A model generated the notes under the pieces. It ran no database searches and was not told where the DNA came from. It saw only the letters and a program-made list of their open reading frames with translations. The translations under genes were made by a program, and so were the position numbers. DNA of 27,076 nucleotides, taken from assembly GCA_032718475.1 (NCBI GenBank), contig JAUCBJ010002269.1:1-27076 (forward strand), written 5' to 3'. Numbering within the stretch: the first letter of the stretch is position 1; every line of letters begins with the position of its first letter. This document shows positions 17,521 to 27,076 of this stretch, piece after piece. The stretch comes from Nemertoderma westbladi. Taxonomy: Eukaryota > Xenacoelomorpha > Nemertodermatida > Nemertodermatidae.

Positions 17521-19185
17521 GGATTTATCTTCTTTTATCACGTAATGTTGTTTCAGTCTCAACTGTTCAATGGAAAGGATCTAGAAGTTTGTTGATATCG
17601 CGTTTAATTCCTTATCACCATAATGTTTCTGTAGCAATATTATTATAATTATACGTTGTGTTAATTTGTGGCGTCTTATAATTACTATGCCGTCGTATTG
17701 TCTGATTATATGAAACTTTGTTCGTTTAATAATAAAATCATTTTAATTAACTTATTCGATTAATCCGATGGAAAGGTTTTCCGAATTCACTAAAACCTCT
17801 ATCTAATAGTAAAATTCGTTAAGTTTAGGATATTCTGGAATTCGAATTCTATTCATTATTATTTTATTATTTTTTATTTCTCAAATCAAATGTCACAATT
17901 AATTAAATATTTATAATTGACTGAATCTAGCTGACTGCTAATTGCCCGACGTCGGTAGTAGTGGACGCAATCAGCCAGGTGTTTAGCAACAGTAAAGAGA
18001 CAATAAAAGATTATTAAAACAATGGGAATACTTTGATACAAATATGTATTTTTAGATATTCTTAAATACTCTCCGGCACCGGAAATAATAATTTGATAGA
18101 ACCAGTATATAATTACTTGATTGAGATTAAAATTTAGAAACTAGTGACTACAAGAGTGGATGATGACGATGTTATTTAAAGCGGAATGACGTGTAATTAA
18201 CTGAAACAGAGTAGATTCAGAGAACAGTCACGGGTAACTTTTTAGAAAATTGAAATAAAAACATTTATTTATTAGTATGGAATTCATTTCGCAGTACCAA
18301 ATCACCAGGGCGACATATTTTCTAACTTTACATCGTAATGCGACATTATTTCCCAGGATGTCCCTACGCCTCTAAAAGTTGCCGGCCAAGTTGCTGGTAA
18401 AGTTGCCACATGTAAACAGCGATTAATTTAAGTTGATCCAAAAAAAGTTGCTAGTTGCTGAGAAAGTTGCTCTAAAAGTAGCCACGTGTAAACATGCCTT
18501 TAGTAGTTAATGATTAATTGAACAGTATCCTAGCAACGCTCTGAATCTGCAAAATACCGTATAACTACAGTCAAACATTTGACAATGCCGTGCTGTCTGC
18601 AGAGTACAGGACTGTCTCCAAGAAAACGATAAATTACGTTAGAAAAACTAAATAAATACGAATAACGAAAGTGTTTGAGTGTGCCTTGTAGTATCTGCCA
18701 AAATTAGAGAAATTGTGTTGATAAACGAAAAAAAGTCTCCTCAAAATCATGGATGGCAAAATAAAATTAAATTAACATTTAAATTAAAACTTTAATAAAT
18801 TAATTCAACAATTAAAAATTTATATTAACATAACGAAACGAATAGCCTAATCGAACTATTTTTTATATGAGTGCAAATTAAATTATGTCATTAAAAAAAA
18901 GAAATTTCAGAATCACCATCGCCAGTCACCAGCTAATCAAATTACAATAAGCAATGTAAACGAAAAGAAAACAAAGATATACAAAACTTAATTTAACAGA
19001 CTAAACAAAAATAACTTCGAAACGAAAGAAAAAATATTCAGAACAAAACGAAATCAAAAACGTTTTCGTTTCTTTTATTTCGTTTTGCTATCCCTTTTCA
19101 AAAGTAGCAACCAAGAAATCGCGAATTGTATAGCCTGTATATTATACAGTACTGTATTAATAATGTCGTTGAATTTGATATTCCT
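17521..19185. other. Long AT-rich non-coding stretch
   Basis: No open frame of note and no known domain is seen on either strand. Around 18375-18500 the word AAAGTTGC recurs five times with CACATGTAAACA / CACGTGTAAACA, probably another degenerate repeat. Confidence 0.5.
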
Positions 19186-19339
19186 TCTTTGAATTATTAA
19201 TTATTATTTATAAATCATTTTTTTTGGGGGACACGGGGCAGCTAATACAGTAGTGCAGTATAAGTCTTTGAATTATTTATTATTTATAAATCATTTTTTT
19301 GGGGGACACGGGGCAGCTAATACAGTAGTGCAGTATAAG
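19186..19339. repeat. Tandem duplication, ~77-bp unit, two copies
   Basis: TCTTTGAATTATT...TTTATAAATCATTTTTT, then GGGGGACACGGGGCAGCTAA and TACAGTAGTGCAGTATAAG, appears at 19186-19264 and again at 19265-19339, with only small indels. The high identity means it is recent. Confidence 0.9.
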
Positions 19340-19382
19340 TAAGTGACTAGTGATTATAATTAGAAATTTCGGCAATGACGTC

Positions 19383-19475
19383 CTGGTTGGATAGTGTCGC
19401 AGTGTCCGAACGAGTTGATACAGCTCCTGAACGCTGTGTTTGGGGGTGCGCCGGTTCAAATCCGACTAAAGAAAA
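19383..19475 (+). repeat. tRNA-Ser-like SINE head or tRNA pseudogene
   Basis: TGTCCGAACGAGTTGATA resembles the A box of tRNA-Ser/Leu (TGGCCGAGTGGTTAAGGC). ACAGC...GCTGT makes a perfect 5-bp anticodon stem around TCCTGAAC. A variable-arm-like stretch follows, then GCCGG-TTCAAAT-CCGAC, a near-perfect T arm and B box. The loop is one base too long and the acceptor stem does not close, so it is not a functional tRNA. The A-rich sequence after it (AAAGAAAAATTAATAAAATAAA) is like a SINE tail. Confidence 0.5.
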
Positions 19476-19479
19476 ATTA

Positions 19480-22400
19480 ATAAAATAAAGGCTGCTTAAA
19501 TTTCGCGTTGTTGTGTCCCTAAGCACGACACTTTAGACATTTAGTGCTCAACTCACGCAAACCCAGCGGTACAATGGGAACCTATGGCTTATGCTGCAGG
19601 AACAAAGAAAAGTTTGGATAGTTACGTAATGTTTAACCTTGTGAGTTAGTGTGGCGCCCTCCTTGCCTTATAGGTAACAGCCGTGAGAGAGGAGAGAGAG
19701 GTTCCCACTCCTACTACTTAGCTACTGGTACTGTACGGTAAATTTGAGCTCTTAACAATGCTCTTATTGCCTGGTGCTTTATTAATGATAATGATCAATG
19801 TTACATTTATTTTTCTATAACTGTTTCAACTTGAGGTCAAAATAATTTGACACTAAGTACTTAGTGGGGCCAACACCAAGGATTTCCAGTACTTTAATAT
19901 CTGATGACAGTAGACCTTCCGAACTCATTGGTAGTTAACGACTTGTTAATACAGTATTAATTTAAATGCTGATTGATATATACGTATTATGTATGTTCCC
20001 TAATCATATTTTTTTATTAACTTCACTGGTGCTTTTTATTTGGGTGGTTATGTGGTTTTACACATTACTCCAACAACAACTGTGTAATCTCGTGTTATTT
20101 TATCTATATAATTACCTGTAGGCCTATTATATATAACCAACAGGTATTTTTAATAAGTTGAATAATTATTTTACATTCTAAGGTTTTCCATTTTTTTTTT
20201 AAAATGTGAACTGAGGCTGGCTTCCTTGCTTGACCCTCCGAAGAATTGACTAAATATTAATAGCCTTAGGTAGAATCCGAACCTGCGCTGGTTAGCGTAG
20301 TGTTAGTGTAGAACAATGAGAGACACATTTATCCATTTGGAGATAATTATTGTGACAATAACTACAGTATTTATTGGGGCAATTACAATATAACATATTT
20401 AAAATTAGGAATAGATATAAATATTTCATTAGTGATTTAATTATTTACATGCGCGGTGCGATACCCTATTTTGTAGAAGCATATTGAGACGTCCTTAATT
20501 GAAATCTTTTACAGCTCGGGTCTAACTCACGGCACGGCTCATGTCGAGTTGAGCATAATAGTTGGAGGATAGCAACCGTTTACAACTACAGTATGTTAGC
20601 ATTACCGCCAATAGGTATGTTGGTAAACTGAAACATTTTGTATAACCCACTACCATGACTGAATTTGTTGTCCAGTATTCATAAAATCAGTAAGGACTAC
20701 TTCTATACTACGACAGTACAGTATAACTGTATACAGTAAGGTCAGAATAAACAACGTAATCAAAGTTTACAACGTAGGGGCCTACCGGTAAAGTACAGTA
20801 CTTCTGTGTAATGATGTGTGGTCCTTCGACCTTCATAATCTAATCAGATAATATACAGTATCAGGTTTTTGACGACTTTGAACTAGTGAAGTTTCTACTC
20901 ATTTACTAACTCGTCTAATTACTTTTTTTAGATTTAACACCCCTTAGCCCGCTTCTCAGTTGATGTACCTTTTTTTAAAACTCTAACATGTTTTATTCAA
21001 AAAATTTTCTTCGCCAAAATCTGGAGAAAGGGAGTAGGCTCTACTTTTTCCCAAGGGAAAAAAGTAACCATAAAGGATAGCATCGATTTTACGGCATATA
21101 GTTCATAGATTTACATGGCATATAGTAAAATAAAATATTGATTGTGGTATTTCTTAAATTGTATTGCATGTGTAGAAAGAGCATCGAAGTATAGAAAACG
21201 TTTGCATGAAATTTAGGCAAAATCTATGCATATACTGTATATATATAATTTATTGACTTGCGGTAATACAAATAGAACACTAGAACACCGAAAATGAAAC
21301 AAATAATATTAACAACAAACTGCACAATCATAATAATTAATTTACACTACATTAATAGCTTTTATCTGCCTTAAGTCCAGATATATTGTCATAAAAGTCA
21401 CGGGCTCACAAAAATATTAAATCAACTTCAAATAAAATCTTTCAATTAATTGTGTAATGCAAGAGTTTAAACACCAATTTCATATAACATATGAAATTTA
21501 CTAATAATATAGGCTTATTTCCACTCATAAAAATCTGTATGTTACTTAGTTCTAATTCCGTACAGATTCTGTAAGAGGAGAATAACAAACTACAGTGCGT
21601 GTTCTTCCGTCTGAATATCTAATTTACAAGAGCATAAACCCTCATTCCGGGGGATCCTACTCCTACTCCATCTCCCTAACTCAACTCGTAAATTGTGGGA
21701 GTTTAATCTCAATCTAGAAAAATTTTCCCCTAAATTATCCGGGATGTAAATTCTAGAATTACCAGAATAATATCAAGCACAGTTAATCCTGGCTTCAAAT
21801 ATGTAGACAATTAACTTTGAGACACATTTACATTGAGATTACTACTTAATTGCGCTTTCCTACATATTTCACTATTTAATTTCGTTACACTATCTAAAAT
21901 ATAATTACAATCTGATGTACTAATTTTATTTAGAAATCTGTAACCGGGAGAATTGACGGATTTACATAATTAATATGCAAAAAAGGCAGCATCCTCATTT
22001 GTCCATAATTTTTGTAAATTACAAAAGGATTTCTTAATATTATTACTAATTATTGCACCAACTTCAGGCATCTCTATTAGCACAAAGACTATTAGAGACC
22101 ATGACCATGACTATTGAAGACCATAAGAATTTATACTAAAGACATTCTACATACACTCAAAAGTTATTGCAACATTAGCGTCTGTAAGATGTACTGTACC
22201 TTCGTTTAATCTTTATTAATTAAAGAATTAAGCAACAAAAAATTGCCAACTTAAGAATAAAATTACGTATTAAATTTTTTTCAATAGTAAAAAAAGTCAT
22301 CTTGTTTTCAAAGTAGGGCCTTCAGAAATAAATAGTTATTTTATATTTTTCGCTTAGAATCAATCACAATTAATTCAATAGGACTTCCAATAATCAGTCA

Positions 22401-23477
22401 AATTTTAAACACCATTCACAAGTAGGCCCCTATCAACAATAAGGGTGAAAATTTCATCCAAAATCTCGTTCCCTTGCCCCCTATTGGTCGAGCTTGAAAA
22501 AAAATCTTAACCGGCATTGAAATTTTAACATCGACATTATAAAAATTATGCCATTACAATCACCATAAAATTATGCATAGATTTATTTTGGAATTGTAAT
22601 CTAATCAATAATTGGGATAACACTATCATTCATATATTAAAAATGAAAAACTGTCACTTATCACGTGAATTACACCAATACGCGTTACAGCCAAAATACT
22701 GAAATATATTAATATGTCCGGAAATGTGATGCTGTAATTGCAGCCTGTGAAGGACAAATAGTGGCTGCACGGACACTTTCACTTTCTATGTTCTAGCTGT
22801 AGAATGGCAGAATGGAGATACTGAAATACATAATTAATTACGATAATTAAAATTATGAGATACACATTAATATTAAATGAGTGTTGTCCCTGTGTGTGCC
22901 TGGTGCAAAATTTGATGTTTGGAAAAGAAATATTATATATTGATTGATAATAATAATAATAACATACTGTACCGTACATGGAGAATTTATGGCTTAGCTC
23001 CAGCCAGGAGCCAGAAAGTGACCAGTGCCACAGTGTTCCCAGCGCAAGTGTCACAGTGTTCCTTCTGTCTGACCTCTGCAGTCTGCATCTGTCAGTCTGT
23101 CCTGCTATCTGTCTGTGCTGGCGAATTTGGAATTATTTGACAACCGCGGTATGTCCTGACCTAGGCCATGGTCCAGACCGACTGATGTCTGTATGTGAGA
23201 CTTACTGTACTGCCGTACTGCGGTACTACTGTACTACGTTCTGGTTCTACTGGCTGTACTGATAGTCTGAATTTACCGTACCGGTATACCGTATACTACC
23301 ATACTGCCCTGCCATACTGCCATACCACCACATGCCGATACTGCGATACAGCTGTAGTATATTATTAGTATAGTACTGTAGTACCGGTATACTGCTGATG
23401 CTGTGTATTGATTCAGTGATTCAGACTTCTGCTGTTCTGGTACCGGTTGCCGGTGCGACGGATGTCAAGACCTTATA
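19480..23477. other. About 4 kb without a supported gene
   Basis: AT-rich DNA with frequent stops on both strands. The overlapping short frames at 22779-23262 match no family. Visible structure is limited to a hairpin at 21042-21066 and TACTGTACC/GCCATACTGCC-type words at 23195-23345 just before the PPP2R5 start. Confidence 0.45.
21042..21066. repeat. Hairpin TACTTTTTCCC-AA-GGGAAAAAAGTA
   Basis: An 11-bp stem with a two-base spacer. It is the same palindrome type as at 9768-9797 and is followed, as there, by a GATTTTA(C/G)GGCATAT phrase, so the two are copies of one element. Confidence 0.7.
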
Positions 23478-23619
23478 ATGGCGTCATTGTCGTCCAAGTC
23501 ATCGGACATGGATCAGATAAAGAAGACGAAAGCGAAGGCCCAACAACGCCGTCTGCAGGGTTCCTCTCGTTACAGGAAGACGGCAGTATCGGAGATGCAG
23601 GCCCTGGGACAAATTAAAG
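23478..23619 (+). CDS. PP2A regulatory subunit B56 (PPP2R5-like), first coding exon
   Basis: The ATG at 23478 is in good context (ATAATGG) and is the only in-frame ATG after a TGA at 23409. The exon encodes 47 residues plus one base: a Ser/Lys-rich start, then AKAQQRRLQGSSRYRK and ending LGQIK. This fits the variable N-terminal tail of B56 subunits, where a basic stretch with QGSS(Q/R)FR precedes the HEAT repeats. The donor is AAAG|GTTGGG at 23620. The split Asp codon (G + AT) joins exactly to the exon at 26653 to give [10 protein letters not shown], the family's normal junction. The product recruits PP2A to LxxIxE-containing substrates. Frame, splice phase and family alignment agree. Confidence 0.85.
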
Positions 23620-24071
23620 GTTGGGATATAGCGATATAGGCTGATAGGCTATCACTGTATCAGGCTATCGGACTATCAGAGTATCAGACAGTCAGATGGC
23701 ATGATTCAGGATATAGGCCTACCAGCCTACCTATCAGCGGAGCAGCCTATTATTTATTACATTCACTTTGTTTGCTAATTCACAGATTCAGTAATTATCT
23801 TATTAGCTGAGCCAGACTGCGAGATGTAGACTTCCACTACAGCACTACCTGACTCAGTGACTCACAGAGATCCTTCATCCTTCCAGCCTTCTGTCCTTGA
23901 CTCCCAATCTGCCAATTAGACTGTTAGACCTATCAATTCCTGCAATTACAGAATTACCGTACATTTCAATGCCTTTCAGCCTTTTTCTTACTTTTTCAGT
24001 TTTTGCTTCGTTTGGAACTATTACCAGATTACTATTATTGAAACTCGCCATGAAGAAAAATTCCTACGGTA

Positions 24072-25213
24072 TTATGTAACTAGGTTATTTTAAAAATGGA
24101 AGTCGGATACAAGTTTCCATAATGCAGTAATGTGACCTTTCCCTAGCAACCGCTGTACCCGGTATATTTAACAGTTTAATGAATCTCCCGATCGGTCAGT
24201 CGGTACCGGTAATTATTATTGAAACTTGGGATATTCAACATGTCAGCATGTCTCTGTGTCTAGCAATAGAAGATATTTACCGGTAGTTAGTAGTGACAGT
24301 GGAGCTTGAGGCTGCTACACGTTTCCATAGCAACAGGGTCGGTGACCTTTCCCTAGCCAATGCCAGAAGTTTAGTGTAGGCCTACCGGTAATTAACATTC
24401 CAATATAAAAAGTACTTCGAACAATTTTTACTATTTCGCTTGCAAGTGCAAGGTGCAGATATATTCAGGTTTTAGATCAGTCATAGGTAGTAAGGCACTC
24501 GTAGGTGGCCACAGGTACAAGATCAGTAACACAATTTCTTTGTACTATTAGACTATTATGCTTTTTACATGCGCATTTAATTAGTTCGTCAGTTCGTGGC
24601 ACATTGTTGCAGCGTCTGGCAGTGAACTCCAGACTGGATTCCATTGGCTATTAATAAAAATACCCATCCGAATCTGCTGGAGAAGGTAGTTCCGGATCAT
24701 GAAGTGTAATGATATGTTGTAGACTACATTTAAAGAAGTAACTATTATTTATTATTATTAATTATTCCATTACAAAGAACAAAATGTTAAGAACCAAAGT
24801 TTTTAAAAATACTAGCGATGTAAATCACTAGCTATTATACCATAAAAAATAATAGCTATCAATGTTTCACAATAATAATAACATTCAAAAACATATAAAA
24901 ATCCTCAATAACCTATCAAAACCAGGGGGGCAGCCTTGTTGCTATGGAAACTTGTATCAGCTCCAATGTCACTACTACCAGTATTTTTTGCTACACATGT
25001 TGTTTATCTCCAGTTTCGCAGTTTGAATCCTAATTGTACTAAATTTCCAGAAGTTGCTATGGAAAGGTCACCTTGCTGGAATCTTCAAACGCTAGAAATG
25101 TTGGTTATCTCAAGTTTCAATATTAATTACATTAAATATACAGCGGTTGCTAGGGAAAGGTGACCTTGTTGCTATGTAAACGTGTACCCGAAAACAAACC
25201 AAGTTACATAATT
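24072..25213. repeat. Long inverted repeat with X-box-like sites, in the PPP2R5 intron
   Basis: The left arm (24072 to about 24370) and right arm (about 24930-25213) are diverged inverted copies: ATTATGTAACTAGGTT at the left mirrors AACCAAGTTACATAAT at the right. Both contain GTGACCTTTCCCTAGCAACC followed by GCTGTA and an AATATTGAAACTTG-type block. Recurrent 14-bp words match the RFX X-box pattern: GTTTCCATAGCAAC at 24321-24334, GTTGCTATGGAAAC at 24938-24951, and variants at 24137-24150, 25053-25066, 25146-25159, 25168-25181 and 25307-25319. It is probably a non-autonomous transposon; no target duplication was found. Confidence 0.65.
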
Positions 25214-25882
25214 AATATGAATTTTTATATCTCTGGCGTTGGCGAATTTCAATACCGGTAACAGATACGACCAAAAGCATCCGGTTGATATGAAAAAAGT
25301 CACCCTGTTGCTAGGGAAGTAGTCAATTCTTTTGATATGCTGATTCATATTAATCTACATATTTTTTCACATATAGTTTCATTTTCATGCTTTTGTCCGG
25401 TAATTAACGCATTTTGGAGCCTTAATCGACCCCACTAATATATATTATATATATCTAATAACTACTTAGGCACTACTGTACTGCCTCAGTGGTTATGCTT
25501 ATGCATGCACATTAATTACCGGTATGTAATTTGCTTCAGATATTATGTTCGGATTATATTCCATTCTCGAACAGACAATTATTTTATAGTATATCCTATA
25601 TACATGCAACTACCTGAATCAAATTAATGTGAATAACTACTGAGGCCGTACTGCAGTACCGAAATAGTTAGTTATACATGATTTATCCGATTACGGAGGC
25701 TAGCCAATAGGAATTACCGGTAGTGGTTTTTTACAGTTTGCAAAAATTGTTGTTTTGGCATTTCTAAATTTAATCAGCCGTCTAGTTATTTATTACCACA
25801 ATAATGCTAAGAAATACAAAAATATATATATTATTCCTTTATTTGAAAATATATATGATTCAGAATAAAGGATCAAGGTTAT
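25214..25882. other. Intron sequence, nothing further seen
   Basis: AT-rich intronic DNA with scattered ACCGGT words. There is no open frame of note. Confidence 0.5.
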
Positions 25883-25933
25883 AAAGTATCAGGTTACAAT
25901 GGCTCGTTCTTTTAACCAAAACCATACGAAAGT
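25883..25933 (+). repeat. Shared core, copy 4, interrupted by MITE D
   Basis: It reads AAAGTATCAGGTTACAATGG, then CTCGTTCTTTTAACC, then AAAACCATACGAAAGT, and its continuation CAATGGCA is found after the insert at 26163. It is a diverged core copy with no recognisable arms and is the target of the next element. Confidence 0.75.
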
Positions 25934-26153
25934 GGGTAGGTGTAAAACACGGATCCGGATCAGGATTCCAAAATTATCAATTAAGGGAAAGGAACAGGTT
26001 ACAGTGGCACGTTATTTTAACCAAAACAATAAACTAAAGTCAATGAGAACAGGTTATAGTTTTATTTTTGGGAGTTATAAAAATGTAAAAAAAATCGACT
26101 TCCGTAGGGACAATGTTAAATGTAGAATCCGGATCCGCGTGTTACTCTGACCC
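25934..26153 (+). mobile_element. Fold-back MITE D with GGATCC-iterated arms and 9-bp target duplication
   Basis: The left end is GGGTAGGTGTAAAACACGG and the right end is the complement of GGGTCAGAGTAACACGCGG. Inward are iterated GGATCCGGATCAGGAT words. The exact direct repeat TACGAAAGT flanks it at 25925-25933 and 26154-26162. The shared core is at 25985-26040, reading AAAGGAACAGGTTACAGTGG, then GTTATTTTAACC, then AAAACAATAAACTAAAGT. The open frame through it is not a gene. Confidence 0.85.
25985..26040 (+). repeat. Shared 55-bp core, copy 5 (inside MITE D)
   Basis: Aligns end to end with the cores at 9436, 10451 and 14756, and with the interrupted copy at 25883 only 100 bp away. Confidence 0.85.
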
Positions 26154-26497
26154 TACGAAAGTCAATGGCACATAATGAATGCATTTGGAATTTTGTTTAA
26201 TCAACTGTTATTTTCGGCTATTTATCCCTGGAAGTGAATTTTGATTGCGTCAGAAATCCTGCCCTATCCCAGACTGCAAACCACCACTGAACCGCGCACA
26301 ACGCTTGCGCACAATTTTCAGAAGTCAGAAACGAAATATTACTGAAATACAAATATAGAATTATATATTTGATTTGATATAATATAATACATTATCATCT
26401 TGTCTCGTCGTTTATTGAAGGGTTTCCGTGTTTTCTATCTCTCAATTATATAAGTGCCGGTACCGCTTGTTTTATTTTATTTCTTAATACAATAAAA

Positions 26498-26520
26498 CCG
26501 GTACCGGTACCGGTACGGTA
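26498..26520. repeat. (ACCGGT/CCGGTA)n self-complementary microsatellite
   Basis: Four units of CCGGTA in a row. Every unit is palindromic. It is the longest run of the ACCGGT word that is scattered through the window. Confidence 0.8.
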
Positions 26521-26652
26521 ATAATTTAATTAATTTGGATAAATAATGTAATTATTTATAATTTGTATGATTATTTTCCTTCTTCTTTAAGTTATTATGT
26601 ATATTGATTGTTGATGTTTATTGTTTTGATATGTCACGTTTTACTATTTCAG

Positions 26653-26849
26653 ATTGCCCAGTGGAGGAGAGGCAGAACTTATTTATAAAGAAACTCCAGC
26701 AATGCTGTGTGTTATTCGACTTCGCTGACGGAGTCAGCGATTTAAAGAGTAAAGAGATCAAACGATCTAGTCTCAATGACCTTGTGGATTACATTGCCAC
26801 CAGTCGGGGGGTTATTAATGAAACTATATACCCCGAAGTATTAAATATG
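26653..26849 (+). CDS. PP2A regulatory subunit B56 (PPP2R5-like), second coding exon
   Basis: The acceptor TTTTACTATTTCAG ends at 26652 and the donor ATG|GTGAGT begins at 26850. The exon encodes the start of the B56 HEAT-repeat domain: [15 protein letters not shown], then [19 protein letters not shown] and [16 protein letters not shown]. The wording is closest, from memory, to the alpha/epsilon branch of vertebrate B56 rather than gamma/delta. The next exon would encode the (N)IFRTLPPS segment and lies beyond the window. The sequence after 26849 in the open frame is intron read-through. No premature stop or missing residue is seen, so this is a live gene truncated by the window edge. Confidence 0.93.
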
Positions 26850-27076
26850 GTGAGTTATTTATGTCCACTGAGTTCTAATATAGAGTCAGTAATTAAAATG
26901 GTATTAATTTATTTTAATTAAGTGCAGTTATCCAGCCAATAAGCCATAAATATTTCTTAGGAAATGAGTTAGTTTATACCGGTAGGCAGGTACCCTCCTA
27001 TCTGCTGTAATCAACATTTTATCACCCCTGACTGACGCTGATACCTCGCCCCCCAGCCCCTTCCGTAGATGGAGTC

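Noticed and set aside
20258-20310. B-box-like GGTTCGGATTC on the minus strand
   Set aside because: No A box, anticodon stem or acceptor stem could be matched, so no tRNA or SINE is claimed.
22779-23262. Overlapping frames of 73-94 residues on both strands
   Set aside because: No recognisable family and low-complexity Cys/Ser/Leu composition. They lie in TGTCTG/CAGTCT-rich DNA, so they are probably chance frames.
25899-26150. 83-residue plus-strand frame with RIRIRIP and RIRIRVL ends
   Set aside because: It runs straight through MITE D and the two core copies. The RIRI repeats come from the GGATCC words.
26604-26921. Reading the whole 105-residue frame as one protein
   Set aside because: The first ~16 and last ~24 residues are intronic: a good acceptor at 26651-26652 and donor at 26850-26851 bound the B56-matching part.

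Overview
The window is gene-poor, AT-rich animal DNA. Metazoan origin is shown by two recognisable nuclear genes with animal-type splicing or architecture: a B56-type PP2A regulatory subunit with a matched exon pair, and a SENP1/2-type SUMO protease. Background DNA is strewn with the palindromes TAGGCCTA and ACCGGT and with old non-LTR retroposons, IS3EU-like and hAT-like DNA transposons and fold-back elements. A marine invertebrate fits best, but the sequence alone does not fix the phylum.

Layout. 1-505: 3' part of an exon of an uncharacterised protein resembling the region upstream of HECT domains in transposon-associated animal proteins. 832-1565: hairpin-forming minisatellite. 2058-2820: two unrelated retroposon ORF remnants on the minus strand. 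3658-3966: a fold-back module. 4240-4575: a tandemly duplicated, coding-looking fragment. 4983-8830: a complete DNA transposon with about 0.7-kb inverted arms, 6-bp target duplication (GACATC) and a broken integrase-like gene, probably IS3EU superfamily. 8890-9130: retroposon 3' remnant. 9335-15101: a cluster of fold-back or inverted-repeat elements (including a hAT-like element with an 8-bp target duplication, itself split by a 9-bp-duplication element) around a jockey/CR1-like reverse-transcriptase pseudogene. 15470-17485: a single-exon, visibly GC-rich SENP-like gene. 17486-23477: about 6 kb without a gene that I can support, holding a short tandem duplication and a tRNA-Ser-like SINE head. 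23478 to the right edge: the first two coding exons of a PPP2R5 (B56) gene, with a 3-kb intron carrying an inverted repeat rich in X-box-like sites and another small fold-back element.

Most unusual content. Four short inverted-repeat elements (9335-9595, 10318-10766, 14609-15101, 25934-26153) have unrelated arms, each built by iterating its own short motif, yet share one conserved core of about 55 bp. Three of the four have perfect 9-bp target duplications. The fourth site, at 25.9 kb, shows an element inserted into a separate copy of that same core. This looks like a non-autonomous transposon family that keeps its centre and replaces its arms. The genes do not form a pathway; the region is two ordinary host genes set among transposons.
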